NCBI GenBank assembly: GCA_039519185.1
Contig: CM076847.1
Location: 69,825,521-69,889,520, forward strand
Direction: 5' to 3'
Length of the DNA: 64,000 bases
DNA from: Astragalus membranaceus
Lineage: Eukaryota; Streptophyta; Magnoliopsida; Fabales; Fabaceae
The position numbers were made by a program, and so were the translations under genes. This document shows, piece after piece, positions 34,620-45,808 of the stretch; position 1 is the first letter of the stretch; each line of letters starts with the position of its first letter. A model generated the notes under the pieces. It was not told where the DNA came from and did no database searches. It was given only the letters and a program-made list of their open reading frames with translations.

Positions 34620-36920
34620 CCCTTCACCAGGAAAATTGATGATTGTCCAATTCCTAAGGCCCTAGAGAAGCTTCCAGCCCTCAACATGTACAATGGGACT
34701 AGGGACCCTGACAGCCACCTGGCATACTTCTCTCTCATGATGCGCTACCGGGGGGCAAGGGAACATGTCCACTGCAAGATCTTCCCCCTCACTCTCGAGA
34801 AGTCAGCACTAGCCTTGTTCCAGAAGTTGAAGCCAAGCTCGTTCTCATCCCGGGGACAGCTAGTTATGATGTTCACGACTTGTTTTGCCGCTTCCCGCAT
34901 AAAGCCCAAGTCTGAAGAGGTTCTTAGGGCGATTAGGCAGCGAGAGAAAGAAACACTTAGAGAATATCTGGAAAGGTTCAACAAAGAAGCTGTGAATGTT
35001 AGGAACCTTGAAGACAATAGGAGGCTCTTTTGGATGAAGGACGGTCTCCGGAAAGGAAGCTTACTCCAAAGAGAAACCGGGATCAACAAGCCTCGCGACT
35101 TGGTCGATTTCCTTCAAAGATCCGAGAAGCACGTGGACTACGAAGAGGACGAGCTGGCCTACAAGGCCATTGAAGAACCAGGGTTGGAGCAAGCCCAAGC
35201 AAAAGGGACGCCTCGTGAGTCCCAACCCCGACAAGGCCATTTCTAAGAGTAGACTTTGCTAAAAGCATCTCAGGCGGAGATCCTTGCCGAATGCACCGGC
35301 ATGGAGTTTCAGGACATCAAACAACCCGAACCTCTTGTGCAAAGGAAGGGCTGAACCTCTAAGAAGTACCGTTGTTATCACAGAAGTTATGGACACGGTA
35401 CCAACAAGTGCAACACTCTAAGAGACGACATTGAAGAGTTGATTCCCGAAGGAAAGCTCTCCTAGTACGTGAAGGGAGAAGAAAATGAGACTCCCGTCTC
35501 TGATATGGCTTACAAAGCAGCTGTAAAGGAGGGAAACGAAAATGGAGAACCTTGCAATTCCAAAACCAAAAGGGATGCTGGAGGAGGACAACGTGAAAGT
35601 CGACCGCGACGCTTTGCCGAGCACACCTTGCTGGACACTTCTCGGGCAAAGATCCTGGCCGAGTGTGAAAACACAGAGTTTAGAGACGTCAATAGGCCAA
35701 AGCCTTTGGTACCGAAGGGGGGACTGTACCCCTCGAGGAACTATTGTCGCTACCACCAGAATAACGGACGCGATACCAACGGCTATCGGGCTTTGAGAGA
35801 TGACATCGAAGAGTTGATCCAGAAGAGGAAACTTTAGCAATACATGAAAGGCGAGAAGGGAGAGACTAGTGGCACCCGAAAACTATCACGGTCCCCCCGA
35901 AAGAGATCCAGAAAAGCAATGGCAAGCGAGGCCGCCAAAGCTACAAAGGAGGATGACAGTGATGCTTTTGAAAAGTCGGACACCCGGAAATCCAAAGGAA
36001 GACCAGTCGCCATGGTCATCCTCGGAGGAGACTTTTTAGAAGGCGACCTGACAAACAAATAGATGAAGAAGAGGTGGAAGGAAATCATGAATGTTGCCTC
36101 AACTTCGGAGCCTATGGAGGGACCATCCAGGCCACCCCTAACCTTTGGAGACCAAGATCTGCTAGATGGAAAACCCAATAAATACGTCCCACCACTAATC
36201 TCCGCTGTCATGCCAATGTCGAAGTGCGAAGGATCCTGGTCGATCAGGGTAGCTCCGCGGACATCATCTTTGACGGCTTGCTGAAAGTGTTGCACATCTC
36301 TACTCATGACATCACTCCTTACCATGGAACTCTACTGACTGGTTTCAATGGATCAACATTCGAGCCACTTGGCCATGTCAAACTGATTGTCACTTATGGA
36401 GTCCCAGATGGTGACCAATTGTTGTGTCGAACTGTAAAAAACCCCTTCCTAGCTAGTCCTCCCATGCAAATCAATATACTAGTGCAAAATTGGGAGGCCG
36501 GCACTAGGAAGGCTGGGAACAGTAACCTCAACTATACATCTGAAAATGAAGTTTTACTCCTTGGACAACAAGATTGTATCCCTGCAAGCTGACTTGGGAG
36601 CAGCCCGCAAATGCTACTACTTGAGCATGAAGAATTTACAAGAGGCTGGGGGAGTTAAAAGAAGATAGGCAAGGAAACTGAGGTGAACCTTGCCGACCTA
36701 GGTAATCAGTACGGCCTAGATAGTGAGGAAGATGGAAGCGATGACATCCTAGCCAGGAAGCTGAAGAAGCGCACCAAGATGCCTAAAGCAGATGATGAAC
36801 CTAACCCCCGACACAGCCAGTCCGTAGCCGACTCGAGACTTTGGAGCAAGACGAGTTGGACTCCCCGCAACTCACCTTCCAGGGTCAGACAAATTTCCCG
36901 CACACAATATATTCACTAAA
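34620..36920 (+). pseudogene. T element gag (3' part) and protease, broken
   Basis: It begins with the second CCCTT and continues the gag cut at 4950: FTRKIDDCPIPKALEKLPAL, then YNGTRDPDSHLAYFSLMMRY, the Tat-type capsid start, ERFNKEAVNVRNL, and a stop at 35244. Frames then change. Two copies of a C-terminal module follow (see next entry). The protease part from about 36190 has VRRILVDQGSSADIIFDGLL; its catalytic Asp-X-Gly is DQG, where DTG or DNG is usual. A frameshift lies just before it. A linker (ARKCYYLSMKNLQ, then LADLGNQYGLDSEEDGSDD) follows and then all pol domains are missing. Several stops make it non-coding now. Confidence 0.8.
35277..35840 (+). repeat. Duplicated Gag zinc-finger module in T
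   Basis: The segment LAECTGMEFQDIKQPEPLV ... CYHRSYGHGTNKC ... LRDDIEELI (35277-35463) recurs as LAECENTEFRDVNRPKPLV ... CRYHQNNGRDTNGY ... LRDDIEELI (35649-35838). The first keeps the Cys/His finger; in the second the His and last Cys are Arg and Tyr. Confidence 0.7.
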
Positions 36921-37020
36921 TCAAGACTTGAGAGGCTGCAGTGGAGTTACGAGGCTCTAGCTCAACACTCCCATTAAGAGCATAAAAACAGCTGAAACTC
37001 TTTAATTCTCACAAAATTCC

Positions 37021-37165
37021 AAGGAGAGGATTTGAGGAGTCACGAACTGCGCAGCGTAGCAGTCTCACGCAAGAAGCGCTGCGCAGAGTCACGAGTTGCG
37101 CAGCGTAGCATTCTCGCGCGAGAAGCGCCGCGCGCAGTCACGAGTTGCGCGGTAGAGTAGTCACT
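37021..37165 (+). repeat. GC-rich minisatellite, second site in T (about 50-bp unit)
   Basis: Three copies with GAGTCACGAGTTGCGCAGC and GCAGTCTCACGCAAGAAGCG. Same family as 4675-4800. Confidence 0.8.
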
Positions 37166-37229
37166 AAGAAAACTTAGAAGGGTGCAAAGAGGACTATCTC
37201 AGGTGCAAAACCAAAGGGGGGGCTTCACG

Positions 37230-37390
37230 AGAGCATCACCTTGGTTGAGGCGAGCTACCCGAGAAGCGCCTCACACCTCAGATCGCGTGGATGAGGCGAG
37301 CTGCCAGAGAAGCGCCCCGCTCCTCAGATCGCTTGGGGAGGCGAGCTGCCAAAGAAGCGCCTCGCACTTCAGATCTCCTGCATGCGACAA
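37230..37390 (+). repeat. 57-bp minisatellite in T
   Basis: About three copies of a unit with GAGGCGAGCTGCCAGAGAAG and CCTCAGATCGC. Confidence 0.75.
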
Positions 37391-38144
37391 GCTGGGAAAG
37401 GGGCGCTTCACGAGAGCACCACCTTGGGCCTCTGATGCCCGGTCTCTTCCAAGGACGCGCATGCAAAGATCAACAGTGTTAAAGAAAGGCGCGAGACGTC
37501 ACTAAGAAAACATAATGCTAACTACCGTAAACCAGGGTGGTCTTGCAAGTAGTACTTTGTAAATTCTTATTGTTATATGCAGCGAAGCAAATCAAGCCTC
37601 GAGGCAACATCAAGGGATATAACGACTAAGCCCGACGATAAAAAGGGGCGGCATGAGATCGACGCTATGGTCGTTTGCGCCTTCCTATAAACTGAGGCAC
37701 GGGCCGTCCGGCTCACTTCATCGAAGCGACTTTGAACGTGTCTCAACCCCTGAAGGGCGAGTTATAATCAAGCCGGACCCTGATAAACTGTCCCCAGGGT
37801 ATACCTGACCACGAAATGGCATTGGTATAACACTCTCAAAGGTACACGCGACATACCTTGAGCCTGGTACCCCTCTGAGTAACACCAACCAAAACTCAAC
37901 ATTCGGTCTAAATGAGCAAGATAGATAGCCAGTCCGTACATAGCAAAGAAATAGATGAAATAAGACAAATGCGGATGATACAATAAAATCACAAAAGCAA
38001 TAGTTACCCCGGAGATTCCCGGACTGTCAAATTACACGCAAACAACAAAATGTGACCCTAAATCGAAGTCGAGGTTCCACCAAAATTCAACGAGTACGAG
38101 AATTTAAAGTACATGGATCAAAGGAAGTTAAAGCAACTAGAAAT

Positions 38145-39277
38145 TCAAGGAGAGGGGGCTATGACATCAAAGTCAGTCTTGTTGGGATTGAGTCTGCCAA
38201 TCCTCCCACCAAGAACCTCATGCTCGAATTGAAAAACGTTTGGCTCCAACATGGCTTCTGGATACAAACAGCGAACATGGTCCAAGACACTCGGATCAAA
38301 GGCCTCATCCCTCGCAAAGAAGGCATTAGCCCGATTTTTCCCTAAAGGCCGAATAATCTCCCTAGCCTTACCAAGACCCGAATCGCTATAAGAGCCATGG
38401 AGGGCGCTCCCAAGCTGAGGCGAGCCCCTGACTGAGGGCAAGCAGATATGACAGCAGAAGCAGGGGCAGGGCTGATCGGCCTGGACACTGCACCCGGATG
38501 AATCTCCTTCCCGGCCAACATTGCCAAGTCATCAAAAGAAAGTGGAGAAGACATCTATTTGCAAAGGGGTAGTGAAACATGTTAGTATAACAAGAAAGTG
38601 TTAAAAAGAAGAAAGGTTTGGGCTCAGAAGTTAAATGGTCAACAACATCTCTAATCATATCCAAAGTCATACGCTCTGCATCAGATAATAGACTCGAAGG
38701 AATGGCGTAGGCAGCGCTAACTTGGGTGGCATAAACATTGGACCAACCAAGATAAAACTTCTCCTTGATTAAAGCCCATTCCTCATCAAATTATCCTAGG
38801 CTATCCAGCGCCCAGGAGTGAGGATGCAGTTGGGAGAAGGCAATCGAGAGAAACTTCATCACCTCTAGCTGAAATGGTGTGAAGAAGGGACGGACACACA
38901 TCCTAAACATAAGGCAGTAATACATCATAAACTTCAGACCATTAGGACCAACTCCATCCACCCTCCAATCATTCTCGATCAAATCCTGCGAATTAGGAAT
39001 GTCACACCCAGGGGTGTAGACGCTTCTGACGGACCGAATAGATCGTACGACCCAATCTGAGTTAACTCCATCTACCACTATTACCTCAAGATCAGACTGA
39101 AAGCCAGAATCTCCAGGCGAGAAAGGAATAGCCAAGCGAGGCACCTCAGACGCCACAGACTCAGACTCACTAAGGTCCCTCCGACGGACCACCAATCGAA
39201 TACCCAGCCTCTCTCAGAGCATGAATAGGCCCTCGATACGGTCCATAGACTCGAGTTGTCTTCTTCGTCCTAGACAT
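38145..39277 (-). pseudogene. Antisense ORF of T element (gypsy-type transposon domain)
   Basis: On the strand opposite to gag. The start is the ATG at 39277 (MSRTKKTTRVYGPYRGPIHA), then a frameshift. It is open from 39195 to 38791: VYTPGCDIPNSQDL, LKFMMYYCLMFRMCVRPFFT, PFQLEVMKFLSIAFSQLHPH. The last part resembles the 'putative gypsy type transposon' domain (Pfam PF04195), recalled and not searched. A single stop separates it from FDEEWALIKEKFYLGWSN. A likely intron acceptor (TTTGCAAATAG) precedes MSSPLSFDDLAMLAG near 38554, and a further piece reaches 38145. Tat-lineage Retand elements are known for antisense ORFs before the 3' LTR. The function is unknown. Confidence 0.65.
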
Positions 39278-40452
39278 CAATCACAACCTGTGGGACAGGG
39301 GGTAGGCAGTCAAGACAAGTATTATGAGACAAAAAGATAACTTGTGGACAACCCCCTTTCCTGAGGTCGCCATTGAAAGCTATGAAAAAGGCATGGCATG
39401 CTCACACAGAGACTCTTTCACAAGCGAGGATTAAAACCTACTTTGGAAATTCTCTTGCCTAAAACATTTTAAGTCCAAATTCTAGATACACGAGTATTTA
39501 AAGGCTAGAAATCAAAAGCAATACCTGGACAAACAGACTAGTGCGAGCTTGGCTAAACAGACGAAGACGAACAAGTCTCGTTAGTGGGGCGCTTGCACAG
39601 ACGCAGATCTGACACTTAGTGATGCGACGAGCTCATGAATAGACCGGTAGAGAAGCGCTCAAGACAAATCCTCCCCGTCTCAGGTGGATGGCGAGGGAGC
39701 AACACGGAGTAGAGTTTGAGCCTCGCGAAGCAGTACGAGATCACGAGGCGAGGATCTGCATAAACACGTGCTGCGAGGCGCTGAATAAATCCAAGGCGAG
39801 GATCTGCAAAAACACGCATTACGAGGCGCTGGGAGGAAAAAGTGCGAGATCTCACTATGTCATGCCTAGGCGAGATGCTGTCTATTCTGCAGACCATAAC
39901 TTCGTCCATGGTTATCCGATTAAGGCGCGTGAGTATGCGTTGGAAAGCTAAGAAGAAGAGCTACAGTTCTTCTGTTGAGCATGAATGAGACCATGAGGTC
40001 TCACGCATCAGGCAAGAGACCACGAGGTCTCGGGTATCAGGCACCAAGGCAGGCGTAGCAAGTACGCAGCAGAATGAGACCCTATGGTCCCAGCCACCAG
40101 ACACGGAGACAGGCGCAAGCAGGGGACCTTGGGGTCTCAGCCAAATTCTCCCTCTTTCTCACTCTTTGGGTATCGCCTCTCCCTCTCTCGTGGAGTGAGT
40201 TAGATTTTGCAAAGGGTAAGAATTCACTGCCTTGACCGAAGCCATGAAAATGGTTAGTAAGCGATAAGAAGATGCCTCGTTACCAGAAACTATCAGATGC
40301 TTTCAGGAGCAATGACACTGTCGGCAGCAACAAGCCATCCCGTCGGGACGACCCGAGACAACCTGTAGAGGCGGATTAGCCGGCTGGTATGATGTCAGCA
40401 GAGACTTCAAGCCGAGACCATTTTTCGGAATAATCTCGGCTCCGGGGGCAAC
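39278..40452 (+). other. T element 3' UTR and polypurine tract
   Basis: Non-coding. A 53-bp repeat with GAGGCGAGGATCTGC occurs twice at 39730-39830. From about 39980 begins the block that is repeated through the rest of the window, with palindromes GAGACCATGAGGTCTC (39987-40002) and GAGACCACGAGGTCTC (40016-40031). It ends with CTCCGGGGGCAAC (40440-40452), the polypurine tract, directly before TGTTCTGGAC. Confidence 0.7.
39987..40091 (+). other. Cluster of GAGACC/GGTCTC hairpins
   Basis: Two perfect 6-bp stems with 4-base loops (ATGA and ACGA), plus an imperfect one (GAGACC CTAT GGTCCC). The cluster recurs near 41460-41600, 46405-46540, 62420-62440 and 63850-63985. Confidence 0.7.
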
Positions 40453-43225
40453 TGTTCTGGACTGAACCAAGAGGCCAATTCAATAATTAGACATGGATAG
40501 ACCCAATCCTTTTGATCAATATCCACAATAAATCAGCCCACTTGTGGAGCGAACTTGCAAGGGATCTTCACGCCTCAAGTGGCCAAAACGCTTCGCAATT
40601 AGGGCAAACCAAAGGAAGCTCTTCACGCCTTAAAAGGCCAATACGCGTCGAGTCCTAAGAAGAAAAGTCTGGGGAGAGTTTGCAAAGGATCTTGGCGCCT
40701 CAATCTGCTTAGATGCGTTGGAGAGAAAGAAAAATGCCCCAGTCTTCTTAGGAGAGTCAAGTGAGAGAAGACTCCACCCACCTCAGAACATGAAAATGCG
40801 TTGAAGGAAGATCGCCTTGCCTCATTTCACTTACCTGCGTCGAGTTGAAGGAAGGTCGCCTCGACTCATTTTACTCACCTGCGTCGAGTTGAAGGAAGGC
40901 CGCCTCGCCTCATTTTGCTCACCCGCGTCGAGCTGAGAAATGAAAGGCTCGTCGCGCCTCAACTGGGTAAATTGCGTCGAGATGGATCGAAGAATCAAAA
41001 GCTCCTCGTGCCTCAAATAAGCAAGATGCTTCAAGATAGATCCAAAGGCTCTTCGCGCGTCAACAAGGCATAATGCATCGAGCAAGAAAGAAATCACAAA
41101 GGCTCCCCACGCCTCAGCAACTCAGATCACGAATCAATGAAATTTTGCAAAAAGCACAATTGACAGAAGCTCACATTTTTACAGCAATTGAAAAGTTATT
41201 CTCCACAAGGAAGTGGACGAAAATGCAACTGCAAAGCAACAGTTAGACTCAATACGGCCTTCCAAGGTAGACAAGCAGGCGGAAAGCCAAAGCAAAAGGG
41301 GGATCCAATCTCATTCAAAAAGATTGGGTTTTGGCATCTCATACTTAATCTTTGGTGCACTACAATGATCAAGGCAAGACCAACTTGTCTACCTAAAATT
41401 CTCCACTCAATCAAAGGTCCAAGGAAACGGCGCACAGACGCAAAGTCATCGGCAAGGCATGAGACCATGAGGTCTTAGGCAGCACGAATAAGACCATGAG
41501 GTCTCACGCATCAGGAAAGAGACCACGAGGTCTCGGGTATCAGGAACCAAGGCAGGCGTAGCAAGTAAGCAGCAGAGTGAGACCCTATGGTCCCAACCAC
41601 CAGACACGGAGACAAGCGCAAGCAGGGGACCTTGGGGTCTCAGCCAAATTCTCCCTCTTTCTCACTCTTTGGGTCTCGCCTCTCCCTCTCTCGTGGAGTG
41701 AGTTAGATTTTGCAAAGGGTAAGAATTCATTGCCTTGACCGAAGCCATGAAAACGGTTACTAAGCGATAAGAAGATGCCTCGTTACCACAAACTATCAGA
41801 TGCTTTCAGGAGCAATTGTAGATATCTTGTGTTGTACGCTAAGTTTTGATGATGAAGTGGCTTAGAGGTTTTGATGATGAAAAAGACAAAAGCTAAAGTT
41901 GATAATAGTAAAAAGGCCAAAGCCAAAGTTGATGGCCAAAGTTAATGAAAGTGACAAATTATCAAAGTCACAATCCAAGACAATCAAGCTCAAGAAATGA
42001 AGTTTCAAGATATAAGGGTAGTCCTTATAAATAAGGGTAGTCCTTAGGGTTTGGGTGTGTCTTAGGAAAAAGTGTAAGCTCTTTCGAAGGTCAGCTCATC
42101 TCTCAAAGTCCCATGATTTTCAAAATGCATGCATGCACACGTAAACACAAGAAGCATTTTTGAAAAGCATAAAATCGATTTTCTCTATTTTATTCTATAT
42201 ATAAAAATCGATTTTCAGGTCAATACAAAAGCTAAAGAATCGATTCATACTAGTTTCACTAAGTATGCAAATCGATTCCTAAGTATTTCTTAAAAGGAAG
42301 AATCGACTCATACTATTTTATACTAAGCATAAAAATCGATTCTCAAGTGTCTTTAAAAGGAAATAATCGATTCATATTATTTTTACCAAAGTGCATAATC
42401 GATTCACAAGTATTTTTCAAAAAGGGAAGAATCGATTCACACTATTTTTCACTGAGCAAAAGAATCGATTCCTACATGTCTCAGGCAAGCCAAGAATCGA
42501 TTCATACAAATTACATTGAGTATAAGAATCGATTCCTAGCCTTCCTGGATCTCAAGAATCGATTGTTACTCTTTCTCAAGTAAAGCAAAATCGATTCTCA
42601 CTTAAAAGAAGTCATACATAAGAATCGATTCCTAGATCCAATGTTTTCAACAAAGAATCGATTCCTACATTATTTTCAACGTAAACTTGATTTTCTCATA
42701 GCCTATAAATAGAGGCCTCATAGCCTCCATTTCTTACCAACCCATTTCACGATCTATAACTTCTGAAAAACTCTTTATATTTTATTTGTGTTCTTCTCGC
42801 ACCGCTGGTCCGTCAAGAGCTGATCTTTCGCTAAGAGTTAGTTGGGGTTGCATTCTTCAAGTTGTATTATCTGCCTACTCTAGAGGTATTTCTGTCTTTA
42901 CAATTGTTTATTATTTAATTGCTGTGTTTTGTTCTAGGGAGTGGGGTATCTCTCTAGGGTAGCTGCATGTACTAGGAAGAGGGGTATCTTTCTAGGGCAG
43001 TTGATTGTAACAGGGGTGGGGTATCTCTTGTTATTGTATTGTTAGATTTGAGGGCTCTCCATAGGTGGGGTATCCTAGGAGGAGAGTGCCTGAGTCTGTA
43101 AAGGTTTTCCAAGGCACCTGTAAGCCTTGTTGGTTTGGTTAGTGGAAAATCTCACAAGGGTATGATGTCAGCAAAGACTTCAAGCCAAGACCATTCTTCG
43201 GAATAATCTCGGCTTGGGGGGCAAC
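40453..43225 (+). repeat. Tandem LTR-3'UTR unit 1
   Basis: It starts with about the first 105 bases of the T LTR (TGTTCTGGACTGAACC to CAGCCCACTTGTGG). It then runs into CGCCTCA/GCGTCGAG repeats, a conserved block, the GAGACC hairpins and the polypurine tract. A truncated SIRE-like LTR (41817-43160) interrupts it and about 70 bases of the unit were lost there. Confidence 0.8.
41817..43160 (+). repeat. Truncated copia (SIRE/Maximus-like) LTR
   Basis: Starts TGTAGATATC. About 20 scattered copies of AATCGATTC or AATCGATTT lie at 42170-42690. TATA box GCCTATAAATAGAGG near 42702. Repeated GGGGTATCTCTCTAGGG at 42940-43070. It stops at CTCACAAGGG, where the related solo LTR at 46672 continues about 170 bases further. 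The family call is from recalled legume LTRs. Confidence 0.65.
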
Positions 43226-43695
43226 TGTTCTGGACTGGACCAAGAGGCTCATTTAGCAATTAGACATGGATAGGCCCAATCCTTTTGATCCATATCCACA
43301 ATAAATCAGCCCACTTGTGGAGCGAAATTGCAAGGGATCTTTACGCCTGAAGCGGCCAAAACGCATCGCAACTAGGGCAAACCAAAGGAAGCTCTTCACG
43401 CCTTAAAAGGCCAATACGCGTCGAGTCTTAAGAAGAAAAATCTGGGGCGAGTTTGCAAAGGATCTTGGCGTCTCAATCTGCTTAGATGCGTTGAAGAGAA
43501 AGAAAAATGCCTCAGTCTGCTTAGAAGAGTCAAGTGAGAGAAGACTCCTCCCACCTCAGAACAAGAAAATGCGTCGAAGTTGAAGGAATACCGCCTCACC
43601 TCATTTCACTCACCTGCGTCGAGTTGAAGGAAGACCGCCTCGCCTCATTTTACTCACCTGCGTCGAGTTGAAGAAAGGTCGCCTCGCCTCATTTT

Positions 43696-45808
43696 TGTAA
43701 CACCCATTTCTACCCGGTAAAATATAGTAAAATTAGAGTTTTCACAAACAAACGGATGCTACATTTTTCGACTTAAAACCATGAACAAACATAATAAGGT
43801 CATTTCTGAAAAGCGGATACATAACACCCTAACTTGGATGAACCGACACACAACATTTTCAATTTTCAAAACAAGTTAATTTTAATTACTACGCAGCGGA
43901 AATTCAAAAGGTTCAACTTAATTAACCGTGACATCTAAGCAAGATTCAAACCAGCAATAAACTCGAAATCCAACAAATAAAATGACATAAGTAATAGAAA
44001 AATAAGCAGTCATCCCCCCCCCGAATGCTACGTATCAGAGCGACGACACCGACCCGAACTAATAAAGGTAAAAGCCTTGATTCGTGGTTACCTGCACGTT
44101 AACAACATCGGGGTAACATTCAAACAGAAGGGGTGAGATATCAAACCATATAATGAATCATATGAAAAACAATATATATTCGGGTTAGGACATCAAAATC
44201 ATCACTTCACGACAGTCAAAATCATCACTTCACAGCAGTTAATATCATCACTTCAGAGCAGTCAATAATTTCAATCAATTGAATACGCAACATGAATGCG
44301 GAATGCGACTCAAAACTATGCGCATGCATGTGGTACCAAAATCCAACCAATAAATAGAGGCTTCACGACTAAAATTTGCCAATAAATAGAGGCATCAACG
44401 ACTGTTGGAGACTCGCTCCAGGGCCATCTGCCCTATAATGCAAATGTTGTGCATGCGACGCAATGGTGAAAGCACAGACAGTCAATAACAATAATTATAT
44501 CTCAGTACAACAACGACCTAAATCTCAACATTGGCCATAGGCCTACGACATAATATCCATGCCAATAAATAGAGGCAATCTGACTAGGTGTAACATCATC
44601 ACCACACAACATCTGAGCCAATAATTTAGCCACCGAACAAGTTAACAGTTTAATAACTCAACAACTCGACAAATCAGCAATTTATTAATTTATTAATTCA
44701 ACATTTCGACACTTAGCCACTTAATCAACAGTTGGCCACTTATGGGCCTAACGCGCCAAAGGCGCTCATCAGCCAACAAGACGGCAGCAAGGAACAAGGC
44801 CGCAACAAACAGGCACAGCAATGGGCACTAAGGGCGCCAACTGCCAGCCACAACACTAGGCGCTGAAGGCGCCAACAAAACAACAGGGAACCTAGGCGCT
44901 AAGGGCGCCAATCAAACAGCAACAGCCACAGGCGCTAAGGGCGCCAGCAAGCAACAGGGCGCTATGGGCGCCAACACCCAGCAGCCAACAAGCAAGGCGC
45001 TATCAACCTGCACGCACAACAGCAGGAAACAGTAGCAAACAGCAACAACGATAAACAGGGCGCATAGGACTCCATTATCAGCAGGCAACAAAACATCAAG
45101 CACAGGGCGCATAGGGCGCCAGTTTCAGCAGCCACATACAGGGACAGGCACAAGGCGCATAGGGCGCCAGTTTTCAGCAGTAGACAACAACAAGGACAGG
45201 GCGCCTAGGGCGCCATCAGCAGCAGGGCGCCTAGGGCTCCATCAATCATACCAAATCGTTTTCCTTATGAACATGGCAAAGCACAAATATAATTCTAGGG
45301 CTAATAACATAGAACACCAATCACACAACAATTGTTCAACAAGGCAACATAAATATATGATCATACATGGTGACAACTTATCAAACCCTAACCCCTACAT
45401 AAAACCATTCATAGGACCCATTATAGAGCTAGAACCCCACCCTTACCTTAGCCTTGAAAGATTCGAAGTTCCTTGCCCTATTCCTCTCCTCTTGCGCCGT
45501 TCCTCTCGCTCTTTCCCTCTTGGTCGTCGCGCCCTTCTCTAGTGCTCTCTCTCAAACCTTTTTGTTTTTCTTCTAAGTGAGCAAACCCTAACCTAATTTC
45601 CCCTCTTATAATCTCACTTAGTCTTATGGGCTTTTGTTAGCTTAATTCGACTTAACATCATGGGCTTTCCTTAACACCTCTCATTTTACTACTCCTAACC
45701 CTAACAATAGGCCCACATGTACTAGCATATTATTATTCTATTATTTTTGTACCACTTAATTCCTAAATAATTAATTAAATAATTAATCAATTATTTAGGG
45801 GCGTTACA
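43696..45808 (-). repeat. Solo LTR, probably Ty3/gypsy, 2.1 kb
   Basis: Bounded by TGTAAC and GTTACA and flanked by ATTTT (43691-43695 and 45809-45813). The minus orientation is preferred: TGTAACGCCCCTAAATAATT start, TATA-like ATTATAAGAGG near 45605, and a leader-like end at CGGGTAGAAATGGGTGTTACA. Inside, at 44750-45240, are about a dozen near-palindromic GGCGCTAAGGGCGCCA units. No internal region or second LTR exists here. Confidence 0.8.
44750..45240. repeat. GGCGC...GCGCC imperfect repeats
   Basis: About a dozen units of AGGCGCTAAGGGCGCCA or GGGCGCATAGGGCGCCA, spaced 25-60 bases apart. Each could fold on itself. Confidence 0.8.

Larger units (their letters stand above)
36921..38144 (+). 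other. T element region where pol is absent, repeat-rich
   Basis: No RT, RNase H or integrase motif in any frame. It holds two GC-rich minisatellites (37021-37165 and 37230-37390) and unassigned sequence to 38144. The pol genes appear to have been deleted or replaced here. Confidence 0.6.
3990..40452 (+). mobile_element. T element: Tat/Retand-like Ty3/gypsy, gag-pro only, split by Ogre
   Basis: The order is 5' LTR (3990-4342), primer site, leader and gag start, Ogre insertion (4951-34619), rest of gag and protease (34620-36920), repeat-rich region, antisense ORF (39277-38145), 3' UTR and polypurine tract ending at 40452. RT, RNase H and integrase are missing, so it would depend on a helper. 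An antisense ORF near the 3' end and a repeat-rich 3' UTR are known features of the Tat lineage (Retand, Ogre, PIGY-like). Without the Ogre it would be about 6.8 kb. At 40453 a normal 3' LTR does not follow; the start of an LTR runs straight into more 3'-UTR sequence. Confidence 0.7.

Noticed and set aside
39987..40031. CRISPR-like appearance of repeated palindromes
   Set aside because: Spacing is irregular and the context is a plant retrotransposon 3' UTR; there are no uniform spacers and no cas genes.
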